Origin: Hyposmocoma kahamanoa | Taxonomy: Eukaryota > Arthropoda > Insecta > Lepidoptera > Cosmopterigidae | Direction: 5' to 3' | Assembly: GCF_003589595.1 (NCBI RefSeq) | Contig: NW_020653391.1 | Location: 3,663,641-3,727,640, forward strand | Length of the DNA stretch: 64,000 nt | Part shown: positions 56,201 to 64,000 of the stretch, one piece after another | How the letters are laid out: each line of letters opens with the position of its first letter | Position numbering within the stretch: position 1 is the first letter of the stretch | Made by a program: the position numbers and the translations under genes | The notes under the pieces: model-generated | What the model was told of the DNA's origin: nothing | Seen by the model: only the letters and a program-made list of their open reading frames with translations | Databases searched by the model: none

Positions 56201-59200
56201 ATATTTTTTGGAATATACGGAGAAGTACACACAGGTCAGCATTGGCCTGTCTTTATTTTAGTGCAAACGGGAGTTGATATTTATAAGAGCTGTATCGCTA
56301 ATGTGTTACCAGAAATATATGGCCCTTATTTCGTCTCTATTTCTGGTTATATACTCGATGTTCAGCAACTAAAATAAATGACAGAAAGAGAAATTTTCTA
56401 GGGACCAACCAGTGCAACGCTGCCACTATCACTTCTCATCTTTATCAACTTTTGTCATCATCATTGTCATATCAACCGGAAGACGTCCACTGTTGAACAC
56501 AGGTGTCCCCTAAAGATTTCCAGACCAGCCGATTGGACACGACGTGCATCCATCGGTTACCCGCCGCCCTTACCAAGATCCCGATTCAGAACTCTTCGAC
56601 ATTTTAACCGAATCGTTCGATTGGATATCGTTTTCGAATCGAAGGGCGCTTTCCGAGCTACTCAGAACATTTGAGTTAAACGTTAGATTCGTATTCGGAT
56701 ACGATATCGTTATCTAACAGCGTTTACGTAGTTAGTCGGTAAAATTGATTATAAGAAAAATTAAAATCCATCCTAAGACTATAAAGGCCAAAAATATAGG
56801 AATGCGTTAGTCTTGCATTAAAATAAATTAATCAAATTGAACAAAGTCTAGCCTTTCTTTAAAATATTAAGAGATTTCCATATTACATTCTTGCTTTGTA
56901 AACAATAGGACATTCGGAAACTTCCATTCGATAATTGTGTTCTGAATAACGTTTGTAACCTTTGTCGGTCGACAAGTTCAAGTAATCGTACGGGTGTGAC
57001 GTTATTTCGGTTCAGTTTCGAATACGACAGTTTGATGTTCGAAACATGAAAAGAAATCGGTCCACAACTGAGTCATCGTCAGATTCTGAATCGACCCCTA
57101 GGTCATCCGTCCATCTAGTAGGGAGCCTTCCCACCGAACGCCTTCCGGTTCCGCGAACCTTCTGCCCAAACGGCCATCAGTTCAGTTCAACAATGTGGTG
57201 GTCAGAACGGTAACGTTTCTTCCGGTTGAAATTAATTATTATTTAAACAAATATTGTTGAGGTAACAAAATTACGAAATTGATGTTATAATTGTGCGTTT
57301 CAACAGATACACCGTTAGGTCTACGTGAGGTGGTAGTATATTGAGGCGTTGTGGCCGCCATAAAGGAAATAATACTATATTGAGCTATCGATAGCATTTA
57401 ATAATCTTACGTATAAGCTCTCATGCACTTGTCCTTGAGGTGCACGCAATGATAATAGCTTTGTGGTCTTGATATTGTCGACGGCGGTGCCGGTGTAGTA
57501 CTGCAATAACACAAATAAATGTGCCAGATAAACTAGTCAATTAAGGTTTTTAATACCACATCTGTGGTGCAAAAGGTCACACCTGCAAAATTACAACCTT
57601 TCAAGAGAGAGGTACAAAGATTCCACGAATGAAATTAGTCGATAACTTTTTATGCATAAATAGCGAAATTATGATGAAAAGCACTTTTAATGCATGTGGT
57701 TTTATTATACCAATGGTACGACACATCGAGTATATAACCAGAAATAGAGACGGAATGTCATTAATTTGTTTGAAAACTATTCTGCCCAACAGTGTCAACT
57801 GCGCTCCGATCGGCCAGCCCGAATTCGAAACAATTGACGGATGCCGTCAATTGTTTCACTTCAAATCGACCAGTTTAAATTGAGTTTTGCTATAATGGAC
57901 GAAAATTGAAAAATTACATATTTAATATTTAATTACCGATAAAATGTGATTTCTTTTCTTTTGTTATTAGATGTGTTGCTGTTTTTCCCACACTACCGAT
58001 TAGAACAGCCCCCTGTTGTTAGAGATATTATCTTTGTTACAATAAATACAGAATATTTTTGGAATATATGAAGACGTACACACAGGTCACTTGTTGGCGC
58101 TGTACTATTTCAGTTTTCGAATTTGTGATTTCAGCGCAAACGACAGTTGACATAAAAGTAATGTAAGGCACATTTGCCTGATGAGTTGCCAGGGATGGAT
58201 AGTTATTTTGTCTCTATATCTGGTTATACATATATTCGATGTATTTCTCTAAATTTTCTTTTTTCTATAGAGTCAATAATCATACTCCTATAATTTCCTT
58301 GATAATGACTATAAACTGTATACATCAAAATAACACTTATTCCGAAGTTATATCATGTCGTACCGACATGATGATTATGACGACGTGATGTCGACCGACA
58401 TTATATAACTTCGGAATATGTGTTATTTTCAGGTATTCAGTTTACAGTTTTTTATTTTTTTATTAGTTTATTATTATTATATTATATAAGTATAAGTACT
58501 TAGCCATATAATATTTGTTCAATTTGATAAGTGTGTATAAAAGATTACATACGTACTCATGTGAAGTCAAACCTTTTTAGCGAGAAAGTGACTCATAAGT
58601 ATGTTTAATAATATGAAGTATAAATATAAACAGAATTACGGTGGTATACTAGTAGCGGTCATGTCGAATCTAGGCTCGTTTGAATGGTATCCGTCCGGAA
58701 AATTGCCTTCAAAGCTACTATTGTCACTTCTATCCTTTCCCTTTCCACCTTCATCCTTTCCCTATCCATAGTCACCTCCCTTCCCATTCATCATCATTTT
58801 TCCCTATCCATCGTCATCCTTTGACCGTGAATATGAGGTACGCGGTGTTGTATTTAATGCTAGGGAGAGTCGGAGAGTGACCTTTCTCGTTACTTTTTTT
58901 CTTCTTTTTTCTCTGGCTATGCTAACATAGCTTACAGAAGCAGTATTGCGTTTCCTAGTGACAACAAACAAATATTATATTCAGTGATCGTCTGTTTACT
59001 TACCGCGGAGTGGTCGTTTTCTCAACAGGGCCGATCATCTCATCCTCATTGATTTTGGGTGTCACATCATCGACATCCCAGTTGAACATTTTCTCCATGT
59101 CGCTATCAATTGCACCTAAAAGCACAATGTGAGGTATAGGTATTCGTAACTGCGTTCCGGGTGAGGGTGATAGCACAGTGTAACTAAAGTAAGGGTGAAA

Positions 59201-60297
59201 TTACAGGCACAGGACTTGTTAACTTTTTGTTTCAGGCTGAGTCGATACTATCTAAGCTCAAATTCAAATTTTTTCCGTACTAATACGATTCATTTTGCTT
59301 TATTTCAGAATTATTTTTTTTTTATAAACGAAATTAAAGCTATTTGAAAAATGTATGCCGTATAGTATAGGTACGTTCTATATAGTTCAGATGATTAAAA
59401 AAATCATTGGTATAAGTAAAGTACCTATTGAATACAGCGGGTTTCTTGTAAGATTTCCATTGACTTACAATTATATGGACGTCGGGTCCGCGCTAAAAAG
59501 TGTCCGAACTTATAGGACGTTAAAATAGCATGACAGAGCGTCATTCACGCTTTAGTCTTCGTTTGTTCGACTGACAGCGAAGCAAGCAAAATTAGACAGT
59601 ACTGCGATGACATTACAATTTAAATTCAACGTTTTAGCTTTTTCATATTCCTTTACATGTGCTACTTTAAATAGGTTAACTTGGGATATTTTTTTCGTGG
59701 TTTTTGTATTAGACCCGTCGTCCATTTATTTGTAAGTCAATGAAGATTTCAAAGTAAGCTCGTGTTCCTTTTTATAGTGAAAATTTTCCGGAATCATGTT
59801 TTCACACCGTATAGTAATCAGTGTACATTCTCAATTTTACTATATATTTTTTCCAACGTGATTGATACGACCAAAGGCATTTGAGGCAGTATAGACTCTT
59901 AAACCTTTGCGATCAAAGCCAGAACTGGCACACCAACTGTTATGTGAAGGGGTGTCGCTTACCACCAGACACTACTAAAGAACAGACTACTTGTTCTTTC
60001 CGATATTATAAGAAAAATAACTGGGCCGCGGCAGTCGCTAGTGATGGATGTTACCCTAACCTCTTGATGGATCTGTTTCGTATTTGGGGCGTAACGTCTT
60101 CGTACTTGCTCGAGGTTTAGTTACCTCGGCTCTCTTCTGTATCCCTGCTCCCTCTAACTGTCTTTCTGCTTGGTCCCAAAGTTGGTGAGACCGCTCTCTC
60201 ATTTGTTTTTTTAGTCGCAACCATTCTTTTTGATCAAACGAAGATGAGACTTGTTTCTGGACACCGTGCACGGGTGGCGCACTGAGTATACGGTAAT
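53280..60297 (-). CDS. K2: atypical Kazal-like protein, tandem paralogue of K1, 5' end missing
   Basis: Minus-strand exons: 60297-60061, 59115-59004, 57500-57411, 55580-55483, 54385-54326 and 53347-53280 (stop TAA). Same order and phases as K1; exons two, four and five have exactly K1's lengths (112, 98, 60 nt). 220 codons recovered. The first exon is close to K1 (YRILSAPPVHGVQKQ ... FDQKEWLRLKKQMRERSHQLW). The acidic exon has DDVTPKINEDEMI. The Cys core is CVHLKDKC, TGPLCART, YPNYCLMDFVNC and LHMGKC, again C-6-C-9-C-14-C-6-C-14-C. The tail is short (YAYFGDEFLGEEM...). As in K1, the first donor is G|GTTAGG and would read TAG if unspliced. The signal-peptide exon lies further upstream, possibly past the window end. 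Function inferred: secreted, possibly protease-inhibitor-like. Confidence 0.77.
55868..56360. mobile_element. Complete CATCGAG MITE with perfect 8-bp TSD
   Basis: 493 bp; the left end CATCGAGTTCAACCAGAAAT and right end CTGGTTATATACTCGATG form about 33-bp inverted repeats. The perfect octamer TTCAGCAA lies on both sides (55860-55867, 56361-56368). The body contains the palindrome ATTGACGAGTATCGTCAAT. An 8-bp TSD fits hAT/P-like mobilisation. Non-autonomous, in a K2 intron. Confidence 0.92.
56455..56600 (-). repeat. RTE-like LINE 3'-end fragment
   Basis: CCGGAAGACGTCCACTGTTG ... GTGTCCCCTAAAGATTTCCA is the reverse complement of a 3' end common to lepidopteran RTE-like LINEs. No frame. Confidence 0.5.
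57724..58241. mobile_element. CATCGAG MITE, older copy
   Basis: Left end CATCGAGTATATAACCAG intact; right end degraded (CTGGTTATACATATATTCGATG). The body matches 55868-56360, including GAAACAATTGACGGATGCCG. Flanking octamers no longer match. In the K2 intron between exons 59115-59004 and 57500-57411. Confidence 0.85.
58327..58429. repeat. Palindromic hairpin, about 28-bp arms
   Basis: The left arm AAAATAACACTTATTCCGAA and onward pairs with the right arm ending TTCGGAATATGTGTTATTTT. Inner ATCATGTCG/CGACATGAT blocks also pair. Probably a fold-back element. Confidence 0.7.
59458..59742. mobile_element. MITE, CATTGACTTAC family, 8-bp TSD, copy 2
   Basis: 285 bp, in reverse orientation to 18131-18400. 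Ends CATTGACTTACAATTATATG and TTGTAAGTCAATG, with the perfect octamer AAGATTTC on both sides (59450-59457, 59743-59750). The insertion interrupts sequence that is continuous in the K1 counterpart (around 38400-38470), so it postdates the duplication. Confidence 0.9.
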
Positions 60298-60542
60298 CTG
60301 AAAGGAATTTAATAAAAAGTGCCAGAAACACACTTGTATCACCGTGTATTTGTTCTAATCTATGAACGTGTCCTTGCTGGGCACTGATCTGCTCCAAGAC
60401 TGTGTAAGCAATAGGCCACTACGCTGGCTTAATGCAAGTTTGGACTTTACGTGTCTTCGAAAATGTTGTTGTACCTTTTCAGTCATGAATGTTTTTGTTA
60501 GCTGTTAGCAATTGATAATTAGTAGATAAACTGAATACATTT

Positions 60543-60805
60543 TCGTAGTAGTAGAGCTCCTTGTGAATGAGTTCGTCCAGGTACCTACTGCCACTTACCA
60601 ATTTCTGCACTAGGGAGTAATGTAAGCATTACTGCGTTCGGTTTTGAAGGGTAAGGATGCTGGTGAAATGACAGGCACATGGGACTTCTCAGCTTACGTC
60701 TCATATCTTTGCGATTTAAAGCTGTGAGTGGCACTGTAACTGTTATGGACAGGCGTGTCACTTATCACCAGGTGCTCGACTTGTTCGTTCCGTCACTTGA
60801 TATCA
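60543..60805 (-). repeat. R-B interspersed repeat
   Basis: Positional counterpart of 44165-44400: GTAGTAGAGCTCCTTGTGAA ... TTATGGACAGGCGTGTCACT ... TTCGTTCCGTCACTTGATAT. Shared by both paralogue flanks. Confidence 0.82.
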
Positions 60806-61382
60806 CAAAAAAGCCTGGTCCCAAACTGGAATAGGGAATATACACAGGGAAATTTACTTTTGAATATTTGTATCTTGTACCTACACTATGCATATGAAAT
60901 CTGGGGGTTTACTCTCGTTCTTCGTCTGAAACAATTAGGTACTGTCAAATTGGGAACATTCGACCAATATAAAAGACAATGTCAAGTATGAAGCTACATT
61001 TGCGTCATGCGTGTTTTAATTTGGTCAAATATTACTTATTTCACAGTATTTGTTTCAGACGAATGTCGGACGGAGAAAGAGAGTACAGGGTCTTCTTCTT
61101 CCTGTCCTTATCCCACGCTAGGTCGGCACAATATGTATTTTTCTTCCACTCTCCACTGTCAAAGATGGCAAATTTGTTGCAAAAGTTAAATTATGAGGAT
61201 ACTGAAGCTATACTTCATCCAATAGTGTGACTCAAGGTTTTGCTGATCTGTAGGATTACCATATATTTACACGTGCATATACACGCGCACGCAGGCACAT
61301 ACAAGCACACACACGCACACGCGCGCACACAAAAACACAAACACACACTAACACATGCACTCACGCACACGCACACGCACAC

Positions 61383-61391
61383 GCACACGCA

Positions 61392-61442
<51 letters not shown>

Positions 61443-61452
61443 NNNNNNNNNN

Positions 61453-61502
<50 letters not shown>
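61383..61502. repeat. (CA)n microsatellite containing a 10-N assembly gap
   Basis: Perfect CA runs on both sides of ten Ns at 61443-61452, preceded by a CG-rich CA mixture from about 61270. The His/Thr and Cys/Val repeat frames across it are artefacts. Confidence 0.95.
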
Positions 61503-61503
<1 letters not shown>

Positions 61504-61829
61504 GTGCACACATTCACACACACTCATTTTAAATTTAAGTTTTACTTTCAGTTTAAAAGTACATTTTATAATTAAATTCATCTATCTAAAGTTCAATAGT
61601 GTATAAGTCTAAAAAAGAAATATTCTTTAATTTTATATTTTTCATATTTTGTTTCTCTCTTGCAATGTTTACTGGTGACTTGTAGTACAGGTGTTAAGCC
61701 TTTAACAGGCACCAGCTCCTACTAAAGCTGTTAATGTTTCTTAAATTACTGAAAACCTTCTGAACGTGTTTTTGTGGAGAAATAAACACATTATTATTAT
61801 TATCAGCCTTCATTTTTATACTCACACCT

Positions 61830-62620
61830 TTCTTATCCATTTCATCTTTCACACAATACATCTTTTATTTGGCCTTCCTTCCCCATAAATCGCTCCACAT
61901 TCGTACCTAACACTCTTCTCGTCACATGACATTCTTTCCTCCGCATGACATGTTCATACCACGCTAACTAATTTCTCCTCATCTTTTCCGTCACTGCCGC
62001 ATCTTTCGTACTTCCCCTGACGTACTCATTCCTTATGTTATCCTTTCTCGTCACTCCACACATCCATCTCAACATTTGCATTTCCACTGCATGCACAGTT
62101 CGTTAATCCTCCTTTTTTATTACCCAACATTCTGACCTGTACAGTACGACAGGTCTAATCACGGTCTCGTATATTTACCCCTTTAGCTTAAGAGGCATTC
62201 GTCAATCGCAAATAGTGTCTAGGGCCTGTCGCCATTTCATCTATCCTGCACTTATCCTGTTCTTAACGTCCCGGACTATCTCACCGTCGTTCTGTATTAA
62301 CGAACCGAGATACCGAAAATCGGAGCAGCCTGGTACGGATACACCATCAAAGGCAATATTGGTAAAACCGGAGGCACCGCCAATGTCGAGGAAAACTACC
62401 TACCGGTCACTCTCCAGTCTTACCTGCCATTTTGCCAGTCTGCTCTGGACCTCAAATGCATCCTCTTCGACAAGTACTATATCGTCGGCGAACAGCATGC
62501 ACCAAGGTGCTTCCTTCTGTATGTCCGATGTTAGAGCATCCATAATTAGGAGAAACAGGCAGGGGCTTAAAGCCGATTCTTGATGCAAACCCACATCCAC
62601 ATTGTATTCTCGTCTGTACT
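61830..62620 (-). pseudogene. Decayed RTE-like LINE reverse transcriptase fragment
   Basis: Minus strand: VDVGLHQESALSPCLFLLIM, DALTSDIQKEAPWCMLFADD-IVLVEEDAFEV and SRLAKWQVRLES. After frame breaks comes a C-terminal VMRRKECHVTRRVL stretch. FADD is the RT catalytic motif. Part of the insertion in the K2 upstream segment. Confidence 0.78.
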
Positions 62621-62799
62621 CTCGTACAGGGCCTGATTTGTATAAATATGTTGTTTACCATGGTCAATGTCGAATCGCAGAAATGGAGAAACGCATATGC
62701 TTTTAGCATCTTCGCTTACATATACCGCTGTACCTATATAGTATAATAATAAGAGCAAGTAGGGCAACTCCCGCCTATTCGGCGCGTTAATGCGTACAC

Positions 62800-63100
62800 T
62801 TCTAGTAGCAGTAGAGCTCCTTGTGAAAGAGTTCGTCCAGGGTAGTACTGCCACCTTACCTATTTCTGCCGCCAAACAGTAATGTCACCATTACTGTGTT
62901 CCGGTTTTGAAGGGTAAGGGTGCTGGAATTACAGGCACATGGGACTTATCAACTTATGTCTCAGGGTGACGGGCGCAGTGGCAGTGCCCCTCAAATCGTT
63001 GCGATTTAAAGCTCTGAGTGGCACTGCAACTGTTATGGACAGGTGTTTACATTACCATCAGGCGCACGATTTGTTCGTCTCGTCACTTGATTTTATAAAT
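62800..63100 (-). repeat. R-B interspersed repeat
   Basis: AGTAGCAGTAGAGCTCCTTG ... CTGCCGCCAAACAGTAATGT ... TTGTTCGTCTCGTCACTTGA; a well-preserved copy with an A/T-rich end at about 63095. Confidence 0.85.
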
Positions 63101-64000
63101 AAAAACTTTGCTCGGAGCGTAGGGTTGTTACATCAAAATACAAGCTTTCGCTTAGTTTGGGATTCGGGAGTTTTCAACATTATATATAAATAGCACACAC
63201 AATCATGGTTATAATAGTTTTGTGTAAAGTGCCTACTGTTTTATTTTATTGTATGATGAATTTAATAAACATTATTATGAATTTTGTTAATGAAATAGGT
63301 AACCTTTTTTAAATGCAGTATTGATTTTTTATACCGGCGTCGCGGATTGGTATCTTGAGTATGATTATGAAATACAAAGTGCTGAACATTTCCGATTTTA
63401 GACCGAACGACTTCAATTCTTTAATATTTGGTGCGTGAGACGACTCTTTCTTACTTTATTTTTTATTATATTACTTATCTATCCGCTTTGCATGGACAAT
63501 TGAATATGTCGGAAGGAAAATGAGCAATTACTTTTTGTAACAGGCTAAAGGCCTTTCGAACAAATGAAAATGAAACGTATTTATTTCCCTTGCAGCGACG
63601 TTGAAAAAAGTAACTACGATCGTCTTTTATTTCATACTTATGGATTACTTTTTAGCCACCCCTCTTAAACTACATTTGTCTTGGCATATATTTAAATGAT
63701 CTAAATGGTCATCTTTTTTAATGATTGATCCCCTTTCTATGAGACATACAATAAATTAAATCAATCGATGTTCTGTTCTGAGCTACGCAAAATATGATTG
63801 ACATGTACAAAATAACTTTGATAGTTATATGTTGGGCCTCAAAACTAAGACAAATGAGCATTTAAAATAAAATTTAATTATTTAAATATTTGTATAATAT
63901 ATTAATTATAATATAATTTGATCTCAAAACATCGCAAGCAAATTGGCTTCTGGCACTCGCCGGCCGCTGCCGCGACACGGTCGCTTCTCTAGCTAGGCTC
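63101..64000. other. No gene recognised at window end
   Basis: AT-rich, short frames only. A block at 63640-63690 resembles 49256-49300. The missing first exon of K2 may lie here or beyond, but no ATG-plus-donor candidate was convincing. Confidence 0.4.

Larger units (their letters stand above)
60903..62632. other. About 1.73-kb insertion in the K2 upstream segment
   Basis: K1-side sequence reads without interruption across TATGCAATCTGATTTGTATA at about 44503-44523. On the K2 side AATCT ends at about 60902 and CTGATTTGTATAAATATG resumes at about 62632. The inserted DNA includes an inverted-repeat segment (60917-61130), a CA microsatellite and a LINE fragment. Confidence 0.65.

Noticed and set aside
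58337..58356. Resemblance of the palindrome arm (ATAACTTCGGAATA) to a lox site
   Set aside because: Partial match only, wrong spacer, arms far apart; coincidence within a hairpin element.

Overview
The window is eukaryotic, AT-rich and full of transposable elements: intron-bearing genes with GT-AG junctions, TA-flanked mariner elements, non-LTR retrotransposons (LINEs), tRNA-derived SINEs and MITEs. The repeat repertoire (cecropia-type mariner, SINEs with intact Pol III boxes, LINEs ending in TTTGAA-like tails) and the insect-like genes point to a moth or butterfly nuclear contig. No bacterial operon, CRISPR array, rRNA or functional tRNA was seen.

Four host genes can be assembled by hand from open frames plus matching splice phases. 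(1) On the minus strand at 1827-3884 lies a complete 4-exon vesicular GABA/glycine transporter (VGAT, SLC32 family), 538 aa. (2) On the plus strand at about 11251-25509 lies a gene of at least seven exons, called gene P here. It encodes a Cys-containing, probably secreted protein of about 350 aa that I do not recognise. (3) and (4) On the minus strand lie two tandem paralogues, K1 (26637-43901) and K2 (53280-60297). Each has six recovered exons in the same order and phase. Each encodes an identical six-cysteine spacing that fits an atypical Kazal-type domain. Both lack their first exon in what I could find. P and K1 are convergent, with about 1.1 kb between their stop codons.

The rest is mostly repeats sitting in introns. 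Two mariner copies (14824-16101, 31845-33121) are nearly identical; one has an intact DD34D transposase and the other a frameshift and a D-to-E change at the third catalytic position. At least three MITE families show 8-bp target duplications, and several copies are nested. A LINE with a 725-codon frame (40814-43114) sits inside a tRNA-module repeat. Older LINE wrecks lie at 5086-5236, 23200-24310, 34390-35105, 39046-40690, 45059-48720 and 61830-62620.

The most interesting region is the K1/K2 pair. The intron around their second recovered exon is visibly better conserved between the copies than the exon itself, a pattern typical of rapidly diversifying secreted proteins. K1 has been stretched to about 17 kb by insertions while K2 is about 7 kb.
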